From assembly GCA_903955385.1 (NCBI GenBank), contig CAJBNH010000024.1:1-64000 (forward strand): a DNA stretch of 64,000 bases, written 5' to 3'. This stretch comes from an uncultured Myxococcales bacterium (GTDB taxonomy: Bacteria > Myxococcota_A > UBA9042). Shown here piece by piece: positions 1 through 8,199 of this stretch (the first letter of the stretch is position 1; each line of letters opens with the position of its first letter). The notes under the pieces are model-generated. The model saw nothing but the letters and a program-made list of their open reading frames with translations, ran no database searches and had not been told where the DNA came from. The translations under genes were made by a program, and so were the position numbers.

Positions 1-355
1 CGCCGAAGCCGCCACGACCGCCGCGGTCGCCGCCGCCGCCGTAGCCGCCACCACCGCCGCCGCCGCCGCCGAAGCCGCCACCGCCGCCGCCGCCGCCGCT
101 ACGGGGGCTGCGCTCCTGCGCCTCGCTGACCTTGACGGTGCGACCGTCGATCGCCTGGCCGTCCATGCGGCTCACCGCCTCGCGAGCGCTGGCGTCGTCC
201 GCCATCGTAACGAAGCCGAAACCGCGCGAGCGGCCGGTCTCACGATCCGTGATGACCTTGGCGTCCGTCACATCCCCACACTCTGCGAAGGCCGAGCGCA
301 ACGACTCGTCCGTCGTTCCCCAGCTCAGGCCACCGACAAAAAGCTTGTTTCCCAT
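1..355 (-). CDS. Gly-rich RRM RNA-binding protein, 3' end cut by the window edge
   Basis: Single-stranded RNA-binding protein of the small bacterial RRM type. Translation from the ATG at 355 gives KLFVGGLSW (RNP2) at the N-terminus and RGFGFVTM (RNP1) about 40 residues later, the two signatures that contact RNA. After about 85 residues the protein becomes almost pure glycine with scattered Arg, Tyr and Phe (RGG/FGG type), and this tail runs off the window. Proteins of this family often act as RNA chaperones or are cold-inducible; that role is inferred. The GGC/CCG triplet repetition at 1-105 is the coding for this tail, not a separate repeat element. No strong Shine-Dalgarno is visible. Confidence 0.9.
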   Translation of the reverse strand, partial: MGNKLFVGGLSWGTTDESLRSAFAECGDVTDAKVITDRETGRSRGFGFVTMADDASAREAVSRMDGQAIDGRTVKVSEAQERSPRSGGGGGGGGFGGGGGGGGGYGGGGDRGGRGGFG

Positions 356-400
356 CTGCACGTACCCATTTCCTGGCACCGTTGTCCGGCGCGGTTGTCA

Positions 401-423
401 CTCTCACGAAGCGTTCATGAGAG
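401..423. other. Hairpin in the leader of the RRM gene
   Basis: CTCTCA and TGAGAG form a 6-bp stem, extended by 3 bp after one mismatch around a GCG loop. It lies between the barrel gene stop (466) and the RRM start (355), 46 bases before that start. There is no T-run on either side, so it is more likely a leader structure or an RNA-processing site than an intrinsic terminator. RRM and cold-shock genes are often controlled through their 5' leaders; applying that here is inference. Confidence 0.4.
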
Positions 424-465
424 CGTCCGGCGACAGTAGCACAGCTTGGCTCGTTTGCCGAATCG

Positions 466-1377
466 TTACAGGTCGAAAGGGACTTGCCAGACGAATCCGA
501 CCGTCGCCGTAAAGTCCTGCGCTTGCTCCACATCGAAGGCGGCAGCGGCTCCCAGCCCGATCGAGGCCGTGTTCCAGGCGAGTCCTGCGGTGACCCAATG
601 CCGCGATCGTCGTGAAGCGTCGGCGTCGTCGAAAGCGTACCCGGCGCGCAGCTGAAGGCCCTCGTCGGACGGTTGCCATGCTGCACCGACGCGCACGGCG
701 GGCTGGGCGCCATCTTCAAGCCCCCAGGACCCGTCGCCTTCAATCAGGAAGGTCTGTTGCACCAGAGCGATGCCGGCGACGACTCGGCGGGGGGCTTCCA
801 CGGGGTCGAGCTCAAGGCCGTTGCGCACGACGCCGGCCAGTCGCAAGCCGCCCAAGGCGATGGTCACGCCGGCGTCGCCCGTCCAGCCGGCCACGTCGCG
901 TCGGTTTCCTGTGGGGTCTTCGGTCGTTGTGTCCATGCGCCGCGCCGAGGCTCCGACCATCACGCGGGCGCTGTCGCCCTCCATCGCGGCCGCAAGCCCA
1001 AGTCGCAGATCGGTGCCGCCCCGGGTGCCTTTCGACAGCGTCCAGTCGGTGTCGTAGCTGTAGCCGATGCCACCCGCGATTCCCCAGCCCGAGGTGGCGT
1101 CCACGGACGTGACATAGAGCGGCGTGCGGCCGTCCAGCGGTGCCCGCGTCACACCAAATTCGATGGTGTTCTGACGCAGTTGGATCATGCTGGCGGGGTT
1201 GGCGTACAACGCCGCCGCGCCAGACCCTGCCGCAGCCAGCGCATCGGCCGAACCGAGGGAAGCAAAGCCCGCAGCCGGGGGGCGCACCGGGCCGAAGCCC
1301 GTCAGCACGGCCGCCGTCGCCAGCAAGCCGGCCACGCGAACGAGGGGGAGGCGGCACACCGCTGCGAGTCGGGTCAT
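466..1377 (-). CDS. Outer-membrane beta-barrel protein, PorV/FadL-like in style
   Basis: 303 residues. An N-terminal signal sequence (about residues 1-32) is followed by ALYANPASMIQL, which resembles the N-terminal 'NPA' plug motif of PorV/FadL-type barrels. The rest is a run of amphipathic beta strands ending in a strand-like GFVWQVPFDL terminus. The ATG overlaps the stop of the MlaC-like gene (ATGA at 1374-1377), so the two are translationally coupled. A longer in-frame extension to 1428 exists but would put residues ahead of the signal peptide. The substrate is unknown. With TolC and an MlaC-like protein upstream it probably belongs to an envelope lipid or hydrophobic-compound handling set (inference). 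Confidence 0.7.
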   Translation of the reverse strand: MTRLAAVCRLPLVRVAGLLATAAVLTGFGPVRPPAAGFASLGSADALAAAGSGAAALYANPASMIQLRQNTIEFGVTRAPLDGRTPLYVTSVDATSGWGIAGGIGYSYDTDWTLSKGTRGGTDLRLGLAAAMEGDSARVMVGASARRMDTTTEDPTGNRRDVAGWTGDAGVTIALGGLRLAGVVRNGLELDPVEAPRRVVAGIALVQQTFLIEGDGSWGLEDGAQPAVRVGAAWQPSDEGLQLRAGYAFDDADASRRSRHWVTAGLAWNTASIGLGAAAAFDVEQAQDFTATVGFVWQVPFDL

Positions 1378-2063
1378 CCGGCCTTCTTCTGGCCAGCCTT
1401 GCGCATCCGCTGCACCAGGCCGGGCCAACCTTCCTTGTCCAGAATCTTCTTGAACGACTGCCGGTAGGTCTGCACCTGGCTAGCGTCGTCCACCACGATG
1501 TCGAAGACCCACCACTGGCCTCCGCGGGGCAGCAGGGCGTACTGCACGTCAGCCGAGGTCTTCTTTACCGTGATGGTGCTGGTGATCTTGACCTTGCCTT
1601 CGGACAGCGTCTTGGGCGCGGCACCCCAAGTGATCTCGACGGCGCTGCCCGGCTTGAACCTGCGGACGTACGTGTTCAGCACCATTTTGGCGAGCAGGTC
1701 GGTGAACTCGGTGCGTTGCACGGGCGTGACCTCATCCCACTTGGCCCCCAGCGTCAGGCGCGCCATCTCGGTGTAGTCGACGATGGTGTTCAATTCCTTG
1801 CCGATTTGGCCGTGGAGCACGTCGAGGTTGGGCGCCTTCTGGCTCAGCTGATTCAGGCGGTCGTACAGGCCGGAGATGAACTTCTGCGGGTCCCCCGGGT
1901 TGCCTGCGGGCTTGGCTTCAGGGGCAGGCTGGGCGGGAACGGCCTCTGCGGGCTTCGTCTTGGCCTTCGGCTTGGCGGCCTGGGCGTTGAAAGCGACCGC
2001 GAGGCTGCAGATGGTCAGCAGCACAACGGCGAGCTGCGGACGGTGGCGGGCTGGGGTGAGCAT
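1374..2063 (-). CDS. MlaC/Ttg2D-like periplasmic phospholipid-binding protein
   Basis: 229 residues with a cleavable signal (about 1-29, ending NAQA), a Lys/Ala/Pro linker, then the MlaC family core: a helical start ending in LDVLHGQI, then LTLGAKWDEVTPVQRTEF, then TYVRRF, and a C-terminal sheet with WWVFDIVVDDASQVQTYR. MlaC family proteins carry phospholipids across the periplasm between the Mla outer-membrane complex and an inner-membrane ABC transporter. No mlaDEF genes are present here, so it may serve a transporter encoded elsewhere. The start at 2063 is chosen because GAAGGAG lies just upstream; an in-frame start at 2132 would precede the signal peptide. It follows the TolC gene by 69 bases. 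Confidence 0.85.
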   Translation of the reverse strand: MLTPARHRPQLAVVLLTICSLAVAFNAQAAKPKAKTKPAEAVPAQPAPEAKPAGNPGDPQKFISGLYDRLNQLSQKAPNLDVLHGQIGKELNTIVDYTEMARLTLGAKWDEVTPVQRTEFTDLLAKMVLNTYVRRFKPGSAVEITWGAAPKTLSEGKVKITSTITVKKTSADVQYALLPRGGQWWVFDIVVDDASQVQTYRQSFKKILDKEGWPGLVQRMRKAGQKKAG

Positions 2064-2132
2064 GGGACTCCTTCGGAGGGCGGGGGCGATCTGGTCTCTT
2101 GATGGCTGCAACGCCAGCGGGTCCCGGAACAT

Positions 2133-3767
2133 TCACTTCGCGGGTGCCGCGTCGGTCGCAGGGGCAGGGACGTGAACGGTCTCGACACGGGTCACGTCCA
2201 TGCCGACGGCGCGCGAAAGGGCCGCGACGGCAAGGTTGTGGTTGTACATCGCGTCCAACCAAGCGAGCCGGCGTCGATAGTAGGCCTCGAGCGCAGAGAG
2301 GACCGGAGCGAATTCCTGAAACCCGTTCTCGTACATCTCGTTTTCGGCGTTCAGCGTGCCTCGGGCGGCCTTCATCGCCTGCTCGTGAATCGGCAGCATG
2401 GCGCGGGCATCGACCAGCTCGCGGTACAACTGCCGAACTTCCATGCGCAACTTCTCGCGCTCGCCACGCTCTTGCGCGGTCTGGGTGGCCAGATCGATGC
2501 GCGCCTGCTTGAGCTTCACGATGTTGCGGAAGATGTCGAGGCTCCAGCTCACCGCGATGCCAGCGCCGCTCTGCGCGATGTTGTTGGGGTTCGAGGCGAT
2601 CGAGCTGGTGTCCGTATCGCGGGTCGGGGCGTAGGTGCCGGCGAGTCGAGCAACCGCTGCGAAGTCAGGGAGCAGATTGGCCTTTGCCAGCTCGACCTGC
2701 TGCAGCCGGGCCGACACACCATGGCGCATCGCGATCAGGCGCGGGTGGTTGGCCAGTGCGGTGGTCTCATAGGCCTCGGTGGGCAGGATGTTGAACAGGA
2801 TCGGCTTCAGGTCGGTGTCCCGCGGCACGATGACGACGTCGGTGCCGTCGTCCATCGCCATTCGCAAACCGTCCATCGCCTGAGCCCGCGAGCGCTCGGT
2901 CACGCGGATCTTGTCCTCGAAATCCGCCGTATACATCTGCAGCTTGGCCAGATCGGACTGGTTGAACTTCTCGTCGCCCTCGTCGCGCTGCTTCTCCAGC
3001 TTCTCGCGCTGCTCGACCATCATCTTCTTGCCGTCGCGAATCATGTCGTCCATGGCCGCGATCAGCACGAGCCCCCAATAGGCGCGGGCGACCTGATAGC
3101 GCATCTCGTCTTCGGCGATCCGCCGCGTCGCCTTGCCGATCTCGACGCCTTGGCTGGCAAGGCGGCGCAGGATGTCCAGCTTGCCGAAGGTGTAAAGCGG
3201 TTGCGTCACGGACACTTCGGTCACGGCCAACGGACCCAGCTTGTTGAGCGAGAAGTCGTAATCGGTCCAAGGGGCAGAGCCGTCGCGGTTCTCCTTGAGC
3301 GTGGGCAGGATCGAGAAGAAGCCGGTCATCGTGATCTTGGGCCACCGGGCGGCTCTGGCTTCTCGAAACTTGGCGGAGTACGAGTCGAAGCTGAGCGAAG
3401 CGGCGCGGACGAGCGGCGAGCGGCGGATGGCGCGCTGGGTACACTGTTCGTGGTTGCAACGCAGGATGCGGCCGCCCAGGGGCGACACCACCGGCTGCAC
3501 CAAGGGGGCATTGGGGCCCGCGGGTTCCATCGGTTCGTCTTCGGACGGCGCGGCCTCAGGCGGAGGGGTGTCGGCGGGCGGCACCAGCGGCTCGTTCATC
3601 GGCGGCGCGAGCGGGGGGACCAGAGGGGCGGCGTCTGCGGCATCGTCGGTGACGGCAGGGGTGGCTGCCGGTTCGCCGACGGCTGCGGCCGATACGCAGC
3701 ACACAGCTGAGACTACAGCCCAGAGGCTGAGGCGTCGGAGGGAGGAGGGGCGGGACGCGCGAGTCAT
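2133..3767 (-). CDS. TolC-family outer membrane efflux protein
   Basis: 544 residues. Signal peptide about 1-31, then a Pro/Ala/Glu-rich stretch (about 35-95), then a TolC fold with long heptad-rich helices (EQREKLEKQRDEGDEKFNQ, QTAQERGEREKLRMEVRQ) and the NPNNIA-type strand regions. TolC proteins form trimeric channel-tunnels for efflux or type I secretion with an inner-membrane partner. None of the usual partners (RND pump, membrane-fusion protein) is next to it. The two helical repeats are recognisable but the low-complexity N-terminal extension is unusual. The start at 3767 is the ATG directly before the signal sequence. It is 58 bases after the oxidoreductase gene and 69 bases before the MlaC-like gene, so likely co-transcribed with both. 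Confidence 0.88.
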   Translation of the reverse strand: MTRASRPSSLRRLSLWAVVSAVCCVSAAAVGEPAATPAVTDDAADAAPLVPPLAPPMNEPLVPPADTPPPEAAPSEDEPMEPAGPNAPLVQPVVSPLGGRILRCNHEQCTQRAIRRSPLVRAASLSFDSYSAKFREARAARWPKITMTGFFSILPTLKENRDGSAPWTDYDFSLNKLGPLAVTEVSVTQPLYTFGKLDILRRLASQGVEIGKATRRIAEDEMRYQVARAYWGLVLIAAMDDMIRDGKKMMVEQREKLEKQRDEGDEKFNQSDLAKLQMYTADFEDKIRVTERSRAQAMDGLRMAMDDGTDVVIVPRDTDLKPILFNILPTEAYETTALANHPRLIAMRHGVSARLQQVELAKANLLPDFAAVARLAGTYAPTRDTDTSSIASNPNNIAQSGAGIAVSWSLDIFRNIVKLKQARIDLATQTAQERGEREKLRMEVRQLYRELVDARAMLPIHEQAMKAARGTLNAENEMYENGFQEFAPVLSALEAYYRRRLAWLDAMYNHNLAVAALSRAVGMDVTRVETVHVPAPATDAAPAK

Positions 3768-3825
3768 GGGTGCTGTCCTGGGTGCGCCGGGCACTTGTCG
3801 GCGGCTGGCGGGGGCACGGGGCGGG

Positions 3826-5334
3826 TCAGAAGACGCTCTTGAGCGGCACGCGCTCGAGCACCTGACCAAACATGTTCAGCGCTGCGACGTAGGGGCCGTC
3901 GGTACCCAGACCGGCAAATGCAGCGTCGGAGCCCATGAGGATGTTGCGATATCCGGTCGCCGTGGCGATGGGACTCGTTCCGAGCGTGTGCGGGATGGCT
4001 TCTCCGTAGGCGGGCTGAAGCTCGTTGGGGTCTACGTCCTCGTCGCCGGCGTCGTCGCCAGTGCGCACCCACGGGGTGTGCCGCGCAAGGAGGTGCTCAC
4101 CCAAGAAGGGCAGGGTGTCCTCGACCCGCCGCTGCAAGCGATCCAGCAGGACCTCTGCGGCCGCCACACCGCCCGAGGCTGCATTCAACGGCACGCGCAT
4201 GGCCGCCGTCACCAAGCGGACTTCGCGGTCGTCGGTGGCCACGGCGACGTCAAGGTCCCGGGCGATGTGCACCAGGTTGTCTTCCTCAAGCGGCTGCGTC
4301 AGGTCGGCCACGGCGAACACGTGGCGGGCCATTGCTTCGGGGATTGCCCGAGCGCGCACCACAAAGTTGCCCACGAACGTGTAGTAGACGGGCTGCAGTG
4401 TGTGGATCGTGTGGTGGTATTCGTCGTTCTGCTGTTCTTGCGGGATCAGCGCCGCAAACCGCTTGGGGTCGGTGTTGCAGACCAGCAGATCGCAGCCGAT
4501 CTGGCGCTTGTCGCGCAGGACCACTTGGGTGGCTTTGCCGCGCTGCACCTCGATCTGCTGCACGTGTCCGCGAGGCAGGACGTCACCTCCTGCCGCGACC
4601 ATGTTCAGGAACAGGCTGCGCAGGGTGTTGGGCCCTTGGTCGAAGGTCCACGCGCCCTTGAACAGCTCAGTGATCGACCGCACGAAGGTCGCCGGGTACG
4701 GACGCGCCGGCAACATCCCGCAGGTAAAGCGGAAAGCCGCGAGGGCAAACGCGCGAAACGGGTGGCCGTGGGGGAAGATCGACAGTGGGTCCTCGATGGC
4801 CCACTCGTCGTCGAGAAACGGGAAGCGCTTGACCAGACGCCGGAACTTGAAGGTCTCGACCACGCCCACCGGGGGCAGATTCGGACGCAGCTTCAGAAGT
4901 TCCTCGACTTCCTCGTCGATCTCGTGGACTCGGCGGAAGAACGTCTCGATATCTTTGGCATCGTTGGGGAATTCGCGCTGCAACTCGCGCTCGAACAGCC
5001 GCGGGTCGGTCGAGGCGTTGATGCGGGAGCGCGGCAGCACCACTTGGAAGGCAGGCTCGATCGGCTTGGGCAGGTTGCGCAACTCAAGACCAAGACTGAG
5101 TTCTTCGAACACGCGTCGCACCGGAGGGCTGGCCAGACCGTGCACCAGCTCGGGGCGCCGGCACATGGTGTAGCCGCCGTGCTCGTACAGGCTGCCCTGG
5201 CTGCCCTGACCGACCACCAGAACCCGATAGCCCTTCTTGGCGCACAGGGCTCCCAACACCAGACCCGCGAGGTCGGTGCCGACGATGACGACCTGATAGT
5301 GGGCGTGGGTGGACGTCACGTTGGTTTGGTTCAC
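3826..5334 (-). CDS. Phytoene-desaturase-like FAD/NAD(P)-binding protein
   Basis: About 502 residues with the layout of the carotenoid desaturase/amine oxidase superfamily: an N-terminal dinucleotide fold (YQVVIVGTDLAGLVLG), a central substrate region, and the C-terminal FAD motif NILMGSDAAFAGLGTDGP. Two usual FAD-binding features are altered: GxGxxG reads GTDLAG, and the acidic residue ending the second strand is replaced (VLVVGQG instead of VLVLE). Either it binds FAD atypically or it is a divergent member. No other carotenoid genes are nearby, so the substrate is unknown. The start is uncertain: GTG at 5334 or 5319 fits the fold best; in-frame GTG at 5421 is also open. It lies 118 bases after purM. 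Confidence 0.75.
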   Translation of the reverse strand: MNQTNVTSTHAHYQVVIVGTDLAGLVLGALCAKKGYRVLVVGQGSQGSLYEHGGYTMCRRPELVHGLASPPVRRVFEELSLGLELRNLPKPIEPAFQVVLPRSRINASTDPRLFERELQREFPNDAKDIETFFRRVHEIDEEVEELLKLRPNLPPVGVVETFKFRRLVKRFPFLDDEWAIEDPLSIFPHGHPFRAFALAAFRFTCGMLPARPYPATFVRSITELFKGAWTFDQGPNTLRSLFLNMVAAGGDVLPRGHVQQIEVQRGKATQVVLRDKRQIGCDLLVCNTDPKRFAALIPQEQQNDEYHHTIHTLQPVYYTFVGNFVVRARAIPEAMARHVFAVADLTQPLEEDNLVHIARDLDVAVATDDREVRLVTAAMRVPLNAASGGVAAAEVLLDRLQRRVEDTLPFLGEHLLARHTPWVRTGDDAGDEDVDPNELQPAYGEAIPHTLGTSPIATATGYRNILMGSDAAFAGLGTDGPYVAALNMFGQVLERVPLKSVF

Positions 5335-5452
5335 ACGGAGTTGAGGGCCTGATGCCACCGAGCCGGAGCGAAAGCGGCGCAAGCCTACCCGAACCGCGAC
5401 GGAGGCGAAACACTCCCGCACCGAACCGGCGCCGACAACGGGACCTACCGGT

Positions 5453-6499
5453 TCACGACGCCTGTGGACCCACGAGCGCGCACCCTCGGTCTCCCGATTC
5501 GATGGAGCCGATGGCCCAAGCGCGCTCCCCGCTTGCGGTCAGCCGCTCCAGCGTGGCCCCCGCGTGTTCCGGGGGCACCACAAGCACCAGACCGATGCCC
5601 AGGTTGAAGACGCGCTGCAGCTCGGTCTCTGGGACGCCGGCGGAGCGAATCGCACCGAAAATCGGCGGCTCGGGCCAGTTTGCGCGGTCAAGTACCGCCC
5701 GGCGGCCCGTCGGCAGCATCCGCGGCACATTGTCGACCAGCCCACCGCCGGTGATGTGGGCGATGGCGTGTACCGGCTGGACGGCCAGCAGGTCCAGCAC
5801 GGGACGGACGTAGATGCGCGTCGGCGCAAGCATTTCCGCCGCGAGGTCAGGGAAGTCTCCGAACGCCGGGCCGGCCGGGTCGCGCTGCAGCACCTCGAAC
5901 ACGGCCTTGCGAGCGAGTGAAAAGCCGTTGGCGTGCAAGCCGTTGGAGGCCAGCCCGACCACCACGTCGCCGGTCATGACTTGGCGGCCATCGATCAACC
6001 GATCGCGCTCGACCGCACCCAAGGCGAACCCGGCCACCTCGTAGCCATTGCCCGTGAACACGCCGGGCAGCTCGGCGGTCTCGCCGCCGATCAACGCACA
6101 ACCCGCCTCGCGGCAGCCTTGGGCGATGCCGGCGACCACCTGCGCGGCGACCTCGACGTTCAGGCGGCCCGAGGCGAAATAGTCCAGGAAGAACAGGGGC
6201 TCCGCGCCGTGGCACAGGATGTCGTTGACGCACATCGCGACCAGATCGATGCCAATGCCGTAGTGGCGTCCGGCGGCGATGGCCACCGCCAGCTTGGTTC
6301 CGACGCCGTCGGTGCCTGAGACGAGGACGGGGTCCTTCCAGCCGCGCCCCAGCTGAAACAGGCCGCCAAATCCGCCCAAACCGCCCAATACCCCGGGGCG
6401 GTGGGTGGTTTGCGCCAGCGGGGTGATGCGATCGATGAACGCGCCGGCCCGGTCGAGATCGACCCCAGCATCAGCATAGGTCAGCGGTTTCGAGGACAT
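5453..6499 (-). CDS. purM: Phosphoribosylformylglycinamidine cyclo-ligase (AIR synthetase)
   Basis: 348 residues, the usual PurM length. It converts FGAM to AIR with ATP, the fifth step of purine synthesis, in the cytoplasm. Family motifs are intact: SGTDGVGTKL, the Asp-rich DLVAMCVNDIL, GGETAELPG, SNGLHANGFSL, and HITGGGLVDNVPRMLP. ATG at 6499 is preceded by GGAGG at proper spacing. It sits 31 bases after a lipoprotein gene and before an unrelated oxidoreductase; no other purine gene is in the window. It is probably the one housekeeping gene of a mixed minus-strand operon. Confidence 0.97.
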   Translation of the reverse strand: MSSKPLTYADAGVDLDRAGAFIDRITPLAQTTHRPGVLGGLGGFGGLFQLGRGWKDPVLVSGTDGVGTKLAVAIAAGRHYGIGIDLVAMCVNDILCHGAEPLFFLDYFASGRLNVEVAAQVVAGIAQGCREAGCALIGGETAELPGVFTGNGYEVAGFALGAVERDRLIDGRQVMTGDVVVGLASNGLHANGFSLARKAVFEVLQRDPAGPAFGDFPDLAAEMLAPTRIYVRPVLDLLAVQPVHAIAHITGGGLVDNVPRMLPTGRRAVLDRANWPEPPIFGAIRSAGVPETELQRVFNLGIGLVLVVPPEHAGATLERLTASGERAWAIGSIESGDRGCALVGPQAS

Positions 6500-6530
6500 G
6501 CAGGCCTCCGGCGCCTTTGCGTGCCGGTGT

Positions 6531-7499
6531 TCAGTAGACGTAGGCGCGGTCCGTCAGTTCCAGACGCAGGGGCCTGCCACCGAAGCCGGGCACTTTGGCC
6601 TCACGCGACCGAATCACCATGATCAGCCAAGGCTTGTCGGGTCCGCGTAGGGGCAGCGACGCCACCAGCTCGGCTGGAACGGCGAACGCCCCGTCGTCCT
6701 GCAGTCGGCAGCGGAGCCAGCCCAGACCGCCGGGCAGCTCTGCGCCCAACTGGACTTCGAGTTCGGCTGAACCGTCCACCGAGCCCCAGCGCAGCAGAAG
6801 CTCCTCGCCGTCCTTGGGAAGCGTCACCCGTCCCCCTCGCACCGGCGCGTTGCCCACGTAGGTCAGCCGCACCGGCCGAGGCACGGTCACGGTAGCTTGG
6901 AAGGGGGCAATCCCGTCGCCCCCCGTCGCCGCCAGCGACAGCTCGCCCATCGCCAGCCAAGGGCGGCCCATGTCCAGATCGGCGTCGTAGCGCACGCCGC
7001 GCACCGACGCGAACAGGCTGGGGACCATTTGGACCCGCAAGGGCAATTCCGAGTCGCGCGCGCGCAGGGCGACGTTGCCGACGTCCAGCAGCTGCGCCCA
7101 AGCGTGCGGCGGCGTTCCCGGTCGACCGTCCAACTGATGCAACAGCCCTGCCTGACGCACGCACGTGTCGACGGCTGGGACGGAGGGTGCCTCGAGCGAT
7201 TGGCCCACCAGATCGCCCAGAAAGATGACGTCGCGGCGATCGATGTCGGCGAACACTGCGGCGACCTGCAAGCGGTCGGCGCCCAGCGCGACACTGCCCG
7301 GTTCGAGCTGACCGGAGGTGAACCGGATCGTCACGGCCGCCTGACGCGTGCGCTGGTCGTCGGTATCCGCAGCGGGGCGCGCAGCGGCAGAGACAGGCGT
7401 GCTGTTGGGTGCCGGGGCACGTGAGCAGCTGGACGCGACGACGACCAACGCGATGACCGACAGCCAACCGAGCAGTCGATGGGCCAGAATCCCTTGCAT
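6531..7499 (-). CDS. Putative lipoprotein of unknown function
   Basis: 322 residues, not recognised. It starts with a hydrophobic segment ending LVVVASSC, a weak lipobox, so it is probably a lipoprotein, though the -3 position is Ala rather than Leu. The mature part is beta-rich with alternating hydrophobic residues and no obvious catalytic motif; a segment near the middle (VSLFASVRGVRY-like alternation, about 160-190) resembles a carbohydrate- or lipid-binding sandwich only loosely. ATG 7499 has AAGGAAG upstream. It is the first gene of the minus-strand run leading into purM, and its start is divergent from rsmD (7612). Confidence 0.65.
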   Translation of the reverse strand: MQGILAHRLLGWLSVIALVVVASSCSRAPAPNSTPVSAAARPAADTDDQRTRQAAVTIRFTSGQLEPGSVALGADRLQVAAVFADIDRRDVIFLGDLVGQSLEAPSVPAVDTCVRQAGLLHQLDGRPGTPPHAWAQLLDVGNVALRARDSELPLRVQMVPSLFASVRGVRYDADLDMGRPWLAMGELSLAATGGDGIAPFQATVTVPRPVRLTYVGNAPVRGGRVTLPKDGEELLLRWGSVDGSAELEVQLGAELPGGLGWLRCRLQDDGAFAVPAELVASLPLRGPDKPWLIMVIRSREAKVPGFGGRPLRLELTDRAYVY

Positions 7500-7611
7500 G
7501 CCCGCTTCCTTCCATCGCCGGACCCGGCACCCGCTGGCCGGCCGCGACCTTCCGTGGCAACCTCGGCGCCGCCGCGGAGCCTGTCGCTCCGTTGGAGGCC
7601 GGGAAGCGACC

Positions 7612-8199
7612 ATGCGCATCATCGCGGGAGAACGCAAGGGAATGCGCCTGGAGGCGCCGCCGGGACGCGACGTTCGGCCGTCCTCCGACATGCTGCGAGG
7701 CGCAGTGATGAGCATTCTGGGCGGTCGCTTCTACGGCGAGCGGCTGCTGGACGTGTGCGCGGGCACCGGCGCGATGTCACTGGAATTCCTGTCGCGCGGT
7801 GGGGCGGGGGCGGTGGCGATTGAACGGGATCCGGTGGCCCTTGATGTGCTGCGCCGCAACGCCCATCACACGCGGCTGGCCGATCGGCTGGATGTGCAGG
7901 TGGGCGATGCGGTGGCCGTGCTGGACCGACTTGGACAGCGGGGAGAGCAGTTCGCCTTTGCCTATGTCGATCCACCCTACGATGCCGGATTGTATCCGCC
8001 GATCCTGCAGGCGCTGGCGTGTCATCGCCTCATCGAGTCGGGAGGGCGGCTGCTGGTCGAGAGCCGTCGCGGGCTGGAGGACGCCTGGATGGTGACAGGG
8101 TTTCGCTTGGTGGACCGGCGGCGCTACGGCTCGACGACGCTGGACCTGTTGCAGCCCTGCGACACCCCTGCCGATGAGCAAGCGGACGGTACGTCATGA
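7612..8199 (+). CDS. rsmD: 16S rRNA (guanine(966)-N2)-methyltransferase RsmD
   Basis: 195 residues. SAM-dependent methyltransferase for G966 of 16S rRNA (E. coli numbering). It opens with the family N-terminus MRIIAGERKGMRLEAPPG and RPSSDMLRGAVMSIL; the SAM-binding motif is LDVCAGTGAMSLEFLSRG and the catalytic motif is YVDPPYD (DPPY form of NPPY). The start at 7612 matches this N-terminus; the longer in-frame upstream extension lies in the divergent promoter region. The stop overlaps the queA start (ATGA, 8196-8199), so the two RNA-modification genes are translationally coupled. Confidence 0.95.
   Translation: MRIIAGERKGMRLEAPPGRDVRPSSDMLRGAVMSILGGRFYGERLLDVCAGTGAMSLEFLSRGGAGAVAIERDPVALDVLRRNAHHTRLADRLDVQVGDAVAVLDRLGQRGEQFAFAYVDPPYDAGLYPPILQALACHRLIESGGRLLVESRRGLEDAWMVTGFRLVDRRRYGSTTLDLLQPCDTPADEQADGTS

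Noticed and set aside
1-105. Triplet CCG/GCC repeat as a repeat element
   Set aside because: It codes for the Gly-rich tail of the RRM protein in frame.
401-423. Hairpin as an intrinsic terminator of the barrel gene
   Set aside because: No T-run follows on either strand; it is kept only as a leader hairpin.
3295-5352. Long open frame on the plus strand opposite TolC and the oxidoreductase
   Set aside because: It mirrors two recognisable minus-strand genes, has Arg/Gly-rich shadow composition and no family motif. High GC third positions produce such frames.
5335-5452. Separate promoter for the oxidoreductase gene
   Set aside because: A TAGGCT box exists but the best -35 (TTTCGC) is poor; co-transcription with purM is as likely.
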